Assembly (NCBI RefSeq): GCF_011303555.1
Contig: NZ_CP049868.1
Location: 2,666,001 to 2,730,000, forward strand
DNA from: Pedobacter sp. HDW13
Lineage (GTDB): Bacteria; Bacteroidota; Bacteroidia; Sphingobacteriales; Sphingobacteriaceae
Length of the DNA stretch: 64,000 bases
Direction: 5' to 3'
Under the pieces are notes generated by a model that was not told the DNA's origin, ran no database searches, and was given only the letters and a program-made list of their open reading frames with translations. A program made the translations under genes and the position numbers. This document shows, one piece after another, positions 8,814 through 16,682 of this stretch. The stretch's first letter is position 1, and every line of letters begins with the position of its first letter.

Positions 8814-9212
8814 ATGACCATCTTTTCAAAAATCGTTGCAGGCGAAATCAGCGCACATGTTGTGGCCGAAACTGTAGAATATTTAGCTTTTTTAGATGTT
8901 TCGCCATTAACTGCAGGCCATGTATTGGTCATCCCTAAAATTGAGGTCGATTATATTTTCGATATGGATGAAGACCTGTATGTAGGGCTGTGGATGTTTG
9001 CCAAAATTGTTGCTAAGGGCGTAAAGATTGCCTTCCCTTGTAAAAAGGTTGGCGTTTCGGTAATTGGACTCGAAGTTCCTCACGCACATATTCATTTAAT
9101 ACCCATGAACAATGTTAGCGATATGAACTTCAGCAAAGAAAAACTGAGCCCAACAACAGAAGAACTGGCTGAGGCTGCTGAAAAAATTAAACAAGCTTTA
9201 TTACAGGCATAA
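8814..9212 (+). CDS. HIT family nucleotide-binding protein
   Basis: 132 aa. It opens IFSKIVAGEISAHVVAE, typical of the HINT branch, has the GHVLVIPK strand, and ends its core with the histidine triad HAHIHL, where the middle His is the nucleophile. HIT proteins hydrolyse nucleotide phosphoramidates and related nucleotide conjugates in the cytoplasm. It follows greA and is probably co-transcribed. It converges with the lipoprotein gene downstream; a hairpin at 9223-9249 separates them. Confidence 0.92.
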   Translation: MTIFSKIVAGEISAHVVAETVEYLAFLDVSPLTAGHVLVIPKIEVDYIFDMDEDLYVGLWMFAKIVAKGVKIAFPCKKVGVSVIGLEVPHAHIHLIPMNNVSDMNFSKEKLSPTTEELAEAAEKIKQALLQA

Positions 9213-9249
9213 AAATAAAAAAGGTCGGCTGCGACAACGCCAGCCGACC
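9212..9249 (-). terminator. Intrinsic terminator of the repeat-lipoprotein gene
   Basis: GGTCGGCTG (9223-9231) pairs perfectly with CAGCCGACC (9241-9249). On the minus strand the stem is followed by a T-rich run (A-rich 9212-9222 on the plus strand). Confidence 0.75.
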
Positions 9250-9275
9250 ATTCTACCTGCCTAACCCCAAATATT

Positions 9276-10144
9276 TTAAGGTGCCGGAGCAACTGTGGTT
9301 GTGGTAAACACATATGGCCAAACAGAACCCGGGGCAGCCGTTCCAGGTACTGTAATCCCTTTATTATCCCTCTTTTTGCATCAGATGCAAAATAATACAA
9401 TGGCCAGCCTTTATAAGTAAGTTGTTTTTTGCCGATTGCAGCTACAGTAATTACACCCAGATCGGTTTTTGCAATAACTGAGGGTGCAATAAGTACTTCA
9501 GATTGGTAAACCGGCCATATTCCTTCCTGAGTAGTACCTTTCGTATAATTGTTAACGCCATTTTTATCCGGGGCAAAGGCATAAAGTGTTCTGCCAAATG
9601 CATCAGTAAAATATTTAGTGTTACCGGTTCCTTCTACATAGGCATTGGTGTAGCTTTTGCCGTTAGCGCCAATCAGTTGTGCATTGGCTATCATTAACGA
9701 ATAATCGGGTTTGGCCACAAACCAGATTCCGCCAACACCATCACCTTTTATTTCTCCTGCAGCTGCATCGCTGGCGTAGTAATACAAGGGATATCCGCGA
9801 TAAGTGCTTTGCTTGCGGCCATCAGCACGGGTAACTTCGCCAACGTCGGCCTTGTTTAAATTAAGGTCGGTGCTTGCATCTGCCGAGTAGTACAAGGGCC
9901 AGGTTGTTTCGCAACCACCACTGCAGGTTGGCGTGCCCGCAACATCAGAAGCAAAAAAGTAAAGTGTTTTCCCGTCTTTATCTGTTAGTACCGCTCCGAA
10001 TGTGGTACTGGTTGCCAGCTGTATGCCTTTTTTCTGTGGAACAGGTTCGGGAGTTGGTTCTTCGGCGCTGTTCTTTTTACAGGCCGTAATTACCAGGGCC
10101 ATACATGTTAAGGCCAGCAGGTTTCTTTTTAAGTAGATTAGCAT
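9276..10144 (-). pseudogene. Lipoprotein with repeated TLYxFAxD units (PF03640 type); frame broken near 9368-9377
   Basis: The N-terminus is a lipoprotein signal with lipobox VITAC. Then come repeated units of the 'secreted repeat of unknown function' family: KTLYFFASDVAGTPTCSGGC, YPLYYYASDAAAGE, RTLYAFAPDKNG and WPLYYFASDAKRG. After this last unit the frame is lost, and the intact continuation (GITVPGTAAPGSVWPYVFTT to TAA at 9276-9278) lies one frame over. One extra base in the run at 9368-9377 would restore 289 aa. Left unrepaired, the frame runs on into the HIT gene. A sequencing error is more likely than decay. Function is unknown. Confidence 0.75.
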
Positions 10145-10332
10145 AAGATTTCGTTTTTAGTTTTAACTTTAATAAAATAATATGCTGCTATTACGCCGTG
10201 CCTTTGTAAATAGTTGCTTCTACCAACAAGATTTTTTGCTAAAACAGAAGAAATAAGAATAATTTCAAAAAAAAAATTTTTCGGGCAACCTTTTGTAAAC
10301 TTATACCGTAATGTGTTTTGAAAGGAGAACAT

Positions 10333-10956
10333 GTGACCGCTAGTAGCGATACCGAACATACGATACAAAAGCATATTCAGGGCTGTGTTAGAAATGATAG
10401 AGATAGTCAGAAAGCACTATATAAACATTTCTATAGCTTTGCTATGGGGATTTGTTTGCGTTACACCAACGATCGCCTGGATGCTGCCGGAATACTGAAC
10501 GATGGCTTTTTTAAAGCTTTTAAAAATATTTCAAAATACGAAACGTCGAAAGCGTTTATGCCTTGGCTTGGGCGGATTATAACCAATACCGCTATAGATT
10601 TTTACCGTGCCAATTTAAAATTTGCCGATCATGTAGATATTCAGGAGCACGAAAATATTGTGCAGGTAAGTTCTGTGTACGATAAACTGGCTTATCACGA
10701 TTTGCTGGCTTTGGTACAGAATTTAAGTCCGGCTTACCGAACCGTTTTTAACCTTTTTGCTATAGATGGTTATAGCCATGAAGAAATTGCCGAAATGTTA
10801 AATATATCGGTAGGAACATCGAAGTCGAACCTGTTTAAGGCCCGGCAAAAATTACAGGAAACGTTAAAAGCTACCGAAGCGAAAACTTACCAGGTAAGAA
10901 ATTCGGAAGTAGATAGAAACCTTTTACAGGTGAAGTTAAACACAAATATGCAATGA
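10333..10956 (+). CDS. ECF-type RNA polymerase sigma-70 factor
   Basis: 207 aa from GTG 10333, which has a strong ribosome-binding site (AAAGGAG, 10321-10327). An ATG at 10331 is out of frame and stops at once, and TTG 10318 is a weaker alternative. Region 2 is in LYKHFYSFAMGICLRYTNDR and MPWLGRIITNTAIDFYR. Region 4 is a helix-turn-helix in LSPAYRTVFNLFAIDGYSHE followed by IAEMLNISVGTSKSNLFKAR. The stop overlaps the next gene's start by 4 nt (ATGA), so the two are translationally coupled. The target regulon is unknown. Confidence 0.92.
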   Translation: MTASSDTEHTIQKHIQGCVRNDRDSQKALYKHFYSFAMGICLRYTNDRLDAAGILNDGFFKAFKNISKYETSKAFMPWLGRIITNTAIDFYRANLKFADHVDIQEHENIVQVSSVYDKLAYHDLLALVQNLSPAYRTVFNLFAIDGYSHEEIAEMLNISVGTSKSNLFKARQKLQETLKATEAKTYQVRNSEVDRNLLQVKLNTNMQ

Positions 10957-12128
10957 AAGAGGGAAAAGATATAGATAAATTATTTAAGGATGGATTGGGA
11001 AACCCCGATCTGCCTTTTAATGATTTAGATTGGGATAATCTGGAGGAAAGATTGCATCCAAAACCAAAGCGGAGGGTGGTACCTGTGGTTTGGCTTGCTG
11101 CTGTAGCAGGAATTGCAGCCATGTTATTGATTGTGTTTTTATTAGTGAAACCATTAGACAATCAGCCTGATGCGAATAAAGTGGTGAAAACCGATAAAGG
11201 GGAAAAAAATAATCCTAAACCAGAAAATAATGCGAGTAAGGCTACCGAAACACCTTTAAAGCAAAATGATGGGATGGTAAATAAAGATTCGGCTGTGGTA
11301 ACCACGAATGAAGCCGGAAGAAGTCATTTAGTAGAAAAAAATATATTAACTGATACAGATGCACCAAAATTAGCTTTTGTGGAGCCTGCTAATACCAACC
11401 TGTTGGCCAATAAGGTTTATCAGCCAGCGCTTAGCACTGCAATTGATCCGGTAACTTTTAAAGATCAAAACCTGATTGCCAGTGTAGCAATAGGTAAACC
11501 ACAGCCCTTTAAGGAGCCTGTTTTGAAGAAAAAACCGCGATTGGTGCTGAGTATTTTAGCGGCGCCTGATTTAACCAGCGTTCAAAAATCGGGTACGAGT
11601 AATTTGAGTGGCGGTTTTGGGGTAGAGGCTACTTATATTTTAAGCAAAAAGCTCAGCGTAACCACAGGGGCTACCTATGCCAAGAAAATTTACGATTCGG
11701 ACTTTAGCTTGTATAGACCCAATACCAATTACGTTTTTAAAATTATACCATCAAATATCCATGCCAATTGCGATGTGATTGATATTCCGTTAAATGTTAA
11801 CTATAAAGTTTTTGGCAACAGCCGCAATGCCATATCGGTAAGTACAGGGCTTTCGAGTTACCTCATGTTAAAAGAGAAATACAGCTATAGCTACGATGGT
11901 GCTTACCAGGGACCTCAAGAATATGAGGTAAGAGGTCGTAATCAGCATTATTTGGGTATTGCCAACATTGGTGTAGAGTTTCAACACAAAATCAACAACA
12001 ATTTAAGCATCAGCGCAAAACCTTTCATGAAAATCCCATTAACCGATATCGGTTATGGCAATTCGAGGTTATCATCAACCGGCGTAGCAGTTTCGGTAAA
12101 TATGAATTTATTCGGAAAAGGGAACTAA
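10953..12128 (+). CDS. Single-pass membrane protein with C-terminal beta-barrel-like domain, probable sigma-factor partner
   Basis: 391 aa. Residues 1-45 are charged and predicted cytoplasmic (DLDWDNLEERLHP), about 46-66 form one transmembrane helix (VPVVWLAAVAGIAAMLLIVF), and about 70-180 are a low-complexity Lys/Asn-rich linker. Residues about 190-391 look like a PorT-like outer-membrane barrel (GFGVEATYILSKKLSVTTGA to SSTGVAVSVNMNLF). The 4-nt overlap with the ECF sigma gene and the cytoplasmic tail suggest it binds or senses for the sigma factor, like an anti-sigma factor. No canonical anti-sigma motif is seen, so this role is inference. Confidence 0.7.
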   Translation: MKEGKDIDKLFKDGLGNPDLPFNDLDWDNLEERLHPKPKRRVVPVVWLAAVAGIAAMLLIVFLLVKPLDNQPDANKVVKTDKGEKNNPKPENNASKATETPLKQNDGMVNKDSAVVTTNEAGRSHLVEKNILTDTDAPKLAFVEPANTNLLANKVYQPALSTAIDPVTFKDQNLIASVAIGKPQPFKEPVLKKKPRLVLSILAAPDLTSVQKSGTSNLSGGFGVEATYILSKKLSVTTGATYAKKIYDSDFSLYRPNTNYVFKIIPSNIHANCDVIDIPLNVNYKVFGNSRNAISVSTGLSSYLMLKEKYSYSYDGAYQGPQEYEVRGRNQHYLGIANIGVEFQHKINNNLSISAKPFMKIPLTDIGYGNSRLSSTGVAVSVNMNLFGKGN

Positions 12129-12135
12129 GCCTGGT

Positions 12136-13014
12136 TTATCTTTTTTGCTCGGGTAGGGGCACAAAGCCAGTTTCGCCTGGTACAGGTTTAAAACTTTGCT
12201 CCAGCCATTTTTGCTTTGCCTTTTCTATCAGTTCTTTATCCGATGCCACGAAATTCCAGTAAATAAAACGTTCTTCGGGGAAAGGCTCGCCACCAAAAAT
12301 GTAAACCGTTGTGTTTTCGTGCATGGTAAACTCGCAGAGTTTGGCATCGTTGGCAATTAAAATCTGCCTCGGCTCAAAAATGTGGCCATCGCTTTCTATA
12401 GCGCCTTCTAAAATGTAAAGGGCACTTTCGCCAAAAAGATAATCGCCAATGTTTACCTTTTTACGGCTTGTGCTTTTTAATTCAAGGAAATACAGCGGAC
12501 TGTAAACCGGAACCGGCGATTTACGACCAAAAGCCTCACCGGCAATTAACTTCACAGCAATACCATCTTGTTCCCATGCCGGGATATCGTTTTCTTCCAC
12601 GTGGAAAAACTCCGGATCCATCTGTTCCAGGTCTTTTGGTAATGCCACCCAAATTTGCAAGCCATGCAACATTTTATCGGTATGGCGCAAATATTCTGGT
12701 GTCCGTTCCGAGTGTACAATACCACTTCCTGAAGTCATCCAGTTTACCTGACCAGGTTTAATTATCACGTCAGAACCCAAACTATCTTTGTGGGTAATTT
12801 CGCCTTCAAACAAAAATGTGAGGGTAGAAAGACCAATGTGTGGGTGTGGAGGAACATCGAGGTTTTCATGGTCGCTCATTGCCGCAGGGCCCATGTGGTC
12901 GATAAAGGAAAATGGACCAACCATTCTCTTCTCTCTGAAAGGCAGTAATCTGCCAACCATAAAATTCCCAATATTGGCCGGGCGTTCTTCGATAATAAGT
13001 TTAATGTTCGACAT
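12136..13014 (-). CDS. Pirin family bicupin protein
   Basis: 292 aa. Both cupin halves are present. The N-terminal metal site is in DVPPHPHIGLSTLTFLFEGE with VHSER downstream. The C-terminal half carries ALYILEGAIESDG and the GGEPFPEERFIYWNF motif. Pirins are cytoplasmic Fe-binding proteins, and some act as quercetin dioxygenases or redox-sensitive regulators; nothing here chooses among these. It converges with the sigma-partner gene, with stop codons only 7 nt apart. Confidence 0.9.
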   Translation of the reverse strand: MSNIKLIIEERPANIGNFMVGRLLPFREKRMVGPFSFIDHMGPAAMSDHENLDVPPHPHIGLSTLTFLFEGEITHKDSLGSDVIIKPGQVNWMTSGSGIVHSERTPEYLRHTDKMLHGLQIWVALPKDLEQMDPEFFHVEENDIPAWEQDGIAVKLIAGEAFGRKSPVPVYSPLYFLELKSTSRKKVNIGDYLFGESALYILEGAIESDGHIFEPRQILIANDAKLCEFTMHENTTVYIFGGEPFPEERFIYWNFVASDKELIEKAKQKWLEQSFKPVPGETGFVPLPEQKR

Positions 13015-13284
13015 GATGATGCTGGTTTTTGATGAGGTGAATTTACTGAAAAACAGTGAAAGTTGGAGGATAATTAGACCTGTCTCGTATTAGTCGAATT
13101 CATTTTATTGCACTGATTAATGAATGATGCTTAAATAACGTCATTGATAGCGCAACATCTTTAAAAGATTAAATCCCATCCCCTTAAATGCCCTTAGGCG
13201 TCTAAGGTGGTGAACATGTTCATCATTAAGATTAAGGCCATTAAGAGATAAAGCTACAATGATTAGTAACAGCCCATTCGATGT

Positions 13285-13415
13285 CGTCATTGCGAGGTAC
13301 GAAGCGATCTTACTCTGATGGCTGGGAAAAAGCATCGATTCAATCTCAACTAGCGATCGTTGTTAGATAGCCTGTCTGCTGAAGGCAGGCTTTGTCGTTC
13401 CTCCTCGCAATGACG
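13285..13415. repeat. MITE-like palindromic repeat with CGTCATTGCGAGG ends
   Basis: CGTCATTGCGAGG (13285-13297) is matched exactly by its reverse complement at 13403-13415. The interior holds GTACGAAGCGATC and an internal hairpin GCCTG..CAGGC (about 13370-13390). TCATTGCGAGG words of this kind recur as short dispersed repeats in many Bacteroidota genomes. Confidence 0.7.
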
Positions 13416-13689
13416 ATTTTCTATTGGGGCTGTCATCCTAAGCCGGTCGAAGGATCTTCCGCATCATCTCTTATACCCAATGCCAAGGTGAAGCGGTTAA
13501 GCGTATACCTGCTCCACCATTCCCATACCTTTTATCCGGCCAACCTTAACCCACCAACCGAAAGCGTGCTAAACCTGTGGTATAGGCAAGAGCCAGCAGT
13601 ACTTAATTTTTACCGGCGTATAAGCGAAGCAATCCTCTACATGGGACGAAGCAGTACACAGGTAAGCCTGGCTAAAAGGTGGCCTTAAC

Positions 13690-13722
13690 GTGGAGTAAAT
13701 GTGGAGTAAATGTGGAATAAAG
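13690..13722. repeat. Three tandem copies of an 11-bp unit
   Basis: GTGGAGTAAAT occurs twice exactly, followed by a diverged third copy GTGGAATAAAG. Confidence 0.7.
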
Positions 13723-13871
13723 GAGGGGAGGTGTGATGTTTTTGGGTTTTTAAATTAACAAGTTGAAAAATTGGGTCATCGTCCCTTTGTATAAACCAAT
13801 ATAGAAAAATTATGGCTATCCAAAATGGAATTATTAAAATTGATGGGTAACTAAGACCATAGCATTAAAAC

Positions 13872-13898
13872 AAAAGCACCCCTTTCGAGGTGCTTTTT
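13872..13898 (-). terminator. Terminator of the ArsR/old-yellow-enzyme operon
   Basis: AAAAGCACC (13872-13880) pairs with GGTGCTTTT (13889-13897) around a short loop; A/T runs flank both sides. It lies 28 nt beyond the stop of the minus-strand gene. Confidence 0.7.
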
Positions 13899-13925
13899 AA
13901 ACTTAAAAAGAAAAAATAAAGATTG

Positions 13926-15026
13926 TTATACCAATTGCATCAAGGCTTCTTTGCTAAAGCCTTTCAGCTCTTCGGTGCGGTTGTTTTTAATTTTCTCAAC
14001 CCAATTCGGATCGGCTAAAAGCGGGCGGCCAACGGCTACCAGGTCAAAATCGCCCCGATCCATCCGGCGTACCAATTCATCTAAAGAACTGGGTTGTGAG
14101 CTTTGGCCTGCAAATGCGCCAAAGAAATCGCCATCTAAACCAACCGAACCAACTGAAATAGTTGCTTTACCGGTTAATTTTTTAGCCCAGCCCGCGAAGT
14201 TAAGGTCAGAACCTTCAAATTCGGGCTCCCAGAAACGGCGCTGCGAACAGTGAAAAATATCGATGCCGGCATCAGCCAAAGGCGTTAACCATTGCTCCAT
14301 TTCCTGCTCGTTTTTGGCCAGTTTAAAATCGTATGCAGCAGGTTTAAATTGCGATAAACGAATAATTACAGCAAAATCTTCGCCTACTCTTTTGCGTACT
14401 TCTTTAATTACTTCTACACCAAAACGGGTACGTTCGGCTAAGGTTTTACCACCGTAAATGTCGGTACGGTTATTTGTGCCGTCCCAAAAAAACTGGTCGA
14501 TTAAATATTGGTGGGCACCATGTATTTCAACGGTATCAAAACCAATAGCTTTCGCATCGGCAGCAGCCTGTCCGAAAGCGGCAATCGTATCGGCAATGGC
14601 AGCGTCCGTCATTGGTACTCCGTTTTCGAATCCCGGACTGTTAAAAGATGACGGGCCTTCAAATGGAGCACTTGGTAGCCAGCCAGAAGCATGATTTGCA
14701 TGAATACCCTGGTGCCAGATTTGTGGACCCATTTGTCCGCCTGCACCATGTACACTTTTAATTACATTTTCCCATCCGGCAAGAGCTTCGGTTCCATAAA
14801 AATGAGGAATATTTGGATCTGCAGACGAAGAGGGCCTGTTAATTACCGTTCCTTCTGATAGAATTAAACCTACTTCGCCAGCTGCTCTTTTGGTATAATA
14901 AGTAGCTACATCAGCTGTGGGTACGCCGTCAGGAGAAAATGAGCGGGTCATAGGAGCCATTACGATCCTGTTTTTAGTATTTAATGTTTTAAGGCTAAAT
15001 GGCCTGAATAAACTATCTGTGTTCAT
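13926..15026 (-). CDS. Old yellow enzyme family NADH:flavin oxidoreductase (alkene reductase)
   Basis: 366 aa, the normal length for this FMN TIM-barrel family. The start RIVMAPMTRSFSPDGVPT is the conserved FMN-binding segment. HGAHQYLIDQFFWDGTNNRT carries the substrate-binding histidines (HxxH, where many members have HxxN), and DLVAVGRPLLADPNWV is the C-terminal phosphate-binding motif. These enzymes reduce activated C=C bonds of electrophiles using NAD(P)H. The ArsR regulator gene lies 10 nt upstream on the same strand, suggesting an inducible stress operon. Confidence 0.92.
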   Translation of the reverse strand: MNTDSLFRPFSLKTLNTKNRIVMAPMTRSFSPDGVPTADVATYYTKRAAGEVGLILSEGTVINRPSSSADPNIPHFYGTEALAGWENVIKSVHGAGGQMGPQIWHQGIHANHASGWLPSAPFEGPSSFNSPGFENGVPMTDAAIADTIAAFGQAAADAKAIGFDTVEIHGAHQYLIDQFFWDGTNNRTDIYGGKTLAERTRFGVEVIKEVRKRVGEDFAVIIRLSQFKPAAYDFKLAKNEQEMEQWLTPLADAGIDIFHCSQRRFWEPEFEGSDLNFAGWAKKLTGKATISVGSVGLDGDFFGAFAGQSSQPSSLDELVRRMDRGDFDLVAVGRPLLADPNWVEKIKNNRTEELKGFSKEALMQLV

Positions 15027-15036
15027 GTATTGTAGA

Positions 15037-15339
15037 TTATAATTCTGAATTGATGATTTGACTTAACTTCTCTATACCTTCCTTATTGCGCTTGTAATAT
15101 GTCCATTGCCCAACACGGGTGGCACATACCAAATCGGCACGTTGTAAAATAGAAAGGTATTCGGAAATGGTACTTTGAGATAAGCCTGCCTTATATTGAA
15201 TTTGCCCTACACAAACACCAACATTTTCGAAATCGGCGTTAGGCTGTTCGGGGAAATTTTTCTCGGGCTCTTTAAGCCAGTTTAAAATTTGTAAACGGGT
15301 TTTATTAGAAAGTGCTTTAAATATCTCTACCTGATCCAT
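15037..15339 (-). CDS. ArsR-family winged-helix regulator
   Basis: 100 aa from ATG 15339 (MDQVEIFKALSNKTRLQIL). The start is set by the promoter box, which ends 4 nt upstream; a longer start at 15375 would lie upstream of the promoter. The winged helix is seen in LSQSTISEYLSILQRADLVC followed by VGQWTYYKR. A lone pair of cysteines (GVCVG and LVCATR) might sense electrophiles or metals, but there is no classical CxC metal motif. It is the first gene of the operon with the old yellow enzyme and probably controls it. Confidence 0.87.
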   Translation of the reverse strand: MDQVEIFKALSNKTRLQILNWLKEPEKNFPEQPNADFENVGVCVGQIQYKAGLSQSTISEYLSILQRADLVCATRVGQWTYYKRNKEGIEKLSQIINSEL

Positions 15340-15343
15340 GACG

Positions 15344-15351
15344 CAAATGTA
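15344..15351 (-). promoter_or_regulatory. -7 element giving a predicted leaderless ArsR mRNA
   Basis: TACATTTG on the minus strand, then CGTC, then ATG at 15339. The start site expected from the box falls at the start codon. Confidence 0.6.
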
Positions 15352-15526
15352 TATCGACTTTTCCCGATATGCCAATTAAAAGAATGAAATTTACAATTGT
15401 ATGTTTGATTCAGGGTTTTTTAACCGCAAAGTGCGCAGAGCAGGGAGAAAACAATGCAATTCCTTTTTGCACCAAATTTTCGGTCTTCCGACTCCTGACC
15501 TCCGACTATACCAGTCGAAATTGTGG

Positions 15527-15567
15527 TAAAAAAAGAACGGGGATAAATCATACCGACCTATCCCCGT
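15527..15567 (-). terminator. Terminator downstream of the histone-H1-like gene
   Basis: ACGGGGATA (15537-15545) pairs with TATCCCCGT (15559-15567). On the minus strand a T-run follows (A-run 15528-15534 on the plus strand). It is about 70 nt past the stop codon. The rest of 15340-15526 holds only repeat-like words (AACCGCAAAGTGCGCAGAGC and TCCGACTCCTGACCTCCGAC). Confidence 0.65.
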
Positions 15568-15638
15568 CATCTAAATTAACGCTCTCATATATATAAACAA
15601 CCAAAAGGGCGATTTATTATATAACACTTAAAATATTT

Positions 15639-16106
15639 TTATTTTTTTGCTACGGGCTTTTTTGCTGCTGCTTTTGGTTTCTTGGTTTCTTCCTCAGTTT
15701 CTTTTGCCGGGGTAGCTTTTTTCGCAGCTGGTGCCTTAGCTTTTTTAGGTGCTGCTTTTTCGCTTTCTGTAGCAGTTTCTTTCTTTTTAGCTGGCGCTTT
15801 AGCTTTTTTAACTTCAGCAACCGGCTCAGCAACAATTTCTTCTTTTACTTCAGCCGCTTTAGGTGCTGCTGTATTTTGTAAATAAATTGCCAGTAGCTGT
15901 TTTAAATAAACATCTGGTTTGGGCATGTTAATTACGGTACCCGGTTCTTTATCCTGCGCTTGTTTGGTATAGGCCGATTTAATTTTGCCCCAATCTTTTG
16001 AGTAAAGTTTGATGAACATTTCTAAAAACTGTTCATCTGTATATTTTTTAGGCAACCTCCCCAGCACTGCCTGAATTTTTTCTTCTTTTCTATGTAATAT
16101 CGCCAT
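15639..16106 (-). CDS. Histone-H1-like protein with Lys/Ala/Pro-rich tail
   Basis: 155 aa from ATG 16106 (MAILHRKEEKIQAVLGRLPK), chosen because a perfect -7 box lies 15 nt upstream and the longer in-frame start at 16172 is upstream of it. Residues 1-80 form a small, probably helical domain (YTDEQFLEMFIKLYSKDWGK). Residues about 85-155 are a repetitive basic tail of KKAKAPAKK-like units resembling eukaryotic H1 and chlamydial or bordetellar H1-like proteins. DNA or RNA binding is likely from composition. The N-terminal domain is not one I recognise. Confidence 0.75.
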   Translation of the reverse strand: MAILHRKEEKIQAVLGRLPKKYTDEQFLEMFIKLYSKDWGKIKSAYTKQAQDKEPGTVINMPKPDVYLKQLLAIYLQNTAAPKAAEVKEEIVAEPVAEVKKAKAPAKKKETATESEKAAPKKAKAPAAKKATPAKETEEETKKPKAAAKKPVAKK

Positions 16107-16121
16107 CGATTTTATTTTCTG

Positions 16122-16129
16122 CAAAGATA
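16122..16129 (-). promoter_or_regulatory. -7 element for the H1-like gene
   Basis: TATCTTTG on the minus strand, 15 nt upstream of ATG 16106. Confidence 0.6.
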
Positions 16130-16193
16130 GCCGAATTTTATCATATTCAGGTTTTTGCTTTTTTAGGTCCAAAAGGGTTCAGCTGAACGAGGC

Positions 16194-16586
16194 TTAGGCG
16201 CTTTTCTCTTCCAGGCTTGTTTCTTTCCTTCTGTTTTTTACCAAACGTTCGCGGTGCTGCATTCCCCATTCCCTCAGTTCGTTAATTACACTATCGAGGG
16301 TTCCGCTGTACTCGGTCAACTCGTAGGTTACCGTTACAGGCGTGGTGTGGAACACTTTCCTGATCACAAACTCATTCAATTCGAGTTCTTTTAGTTCTTT
16401 GGAGAGGATTTTTGGCGTAATTTCTCCCAACGATTTCTGAATTTCGTTAAAACGGAGTGGCCGGTCCTGCAAACTCAAAATCAAAGGGAGTTTCCATTTA
16501 CCGTTCAATACATACAGTGCATCTTTAATGGCGTTCATGCTGGCGGTGCATGCAGATTTATCGTGGTGTTTATCTTTTGGTCCCAT
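16194..16586 (-). CDS. HxlR-family transcriptional regulator
   Basis: 130 aa. The family pattern is clear: a Cys near the N-terminus (SACTASMNAIKDALYVLNGK), WKLPLILSLQDRPLRFNEIQ, the recognition helix ITPKILSKELKELELNEFV and the wing TPVTVTYELTEYSGTL. HxlR proteins often sense quinones or electrophiles through that cysteine. It diverges from a DoxX-like membrane gene 96 nt away, its probable target. A -7 box lies 4 nt before ATG, so the mRNA is predicted leaderless. Confidence 0.92.
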   Translation of the reverse strand: MGPKDKHHDKSACTASMNAIKDALYVLNGKWKLPLILSLQDRPLRFNEIQKSLGEITPKILSKELKELELNEFVIRKVFHTTPVTVTYELTEYSGTLDSVINELREWGMQHRERLVKNRRKETSLEEKSA

Positions 16587-16590
16587 AGGG

Positions 16591-16598
16591 CAAAGTTA
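16591..16598 (-). promoter_or_regulatory. -7 element giving a predicted leaderless HxlR mRNA
   Basis: TAACTTTG on the minus strand, then CCCT, then ATG 16586. Confidence 0.6.
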
Positions 16599-16600
16599 CA

Positions 16601-16645
16601 CGCTTTCCTAAATGATACCACTATCCTTTGGGAAAGTAGTATCTT
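16601..16645. promoter_or_regulatory. Candidate HxlR operator between divergent genes
   Basis: Two nested inverted repeats lie here: CTTTCC..GGGAAAG and GATACCACT..AGTAGTATC (one mismatch), centred near 16627. They sit between the divergent regulator and DoxX-like genes, where an autoregulatory operator would be expected. Confidence 0.4.
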
Positions 16646-16682
16646 TTTGATAGCAAAAGTAGCTAGGTTTGCCTCAAAAAAG

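Larger units (their letters stand above)
13015..13925. other. 911-bp spacer filled with repeat fragments; no convincing gene
   Basis: In order: a fragment CTTAAATGCCCTTAGG..CTAAGGTGGTG (about 13180-13215), a palindromic element with CGTCATTGCGAGG ends (13285-13415), a GTCATCCTAAGCCGG..GAAGGATCT fragment (about 13434-13458), a composition-biased open frame (13392-13688), an 11-bp tandem repeat and a terminator before the old-yellow-enzyme gene. The frame starts inside the palindromic element and has no recognisable domain, so I do not call it a gene. Confidence 0.6.

Noticed and set aside
10138..10374. 78-codon minus-strand frame between the lipoprotein and the sigma factor
   Set aside because: It overlaps the start of the lipoprotein and the sigma-factor start region, and shows no domain.
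13392..13688. 98-codon plus-strand frame
   Set aside because: It starts within a palindromic repeat element and reads through further repeat fragments; no domain, no ribosome-binding site.
13690..13722. 11-bp tandem repeats as an origin iteron array
   Set aside because: Only three copies; no DnaA boxes, no replication gene nearby.
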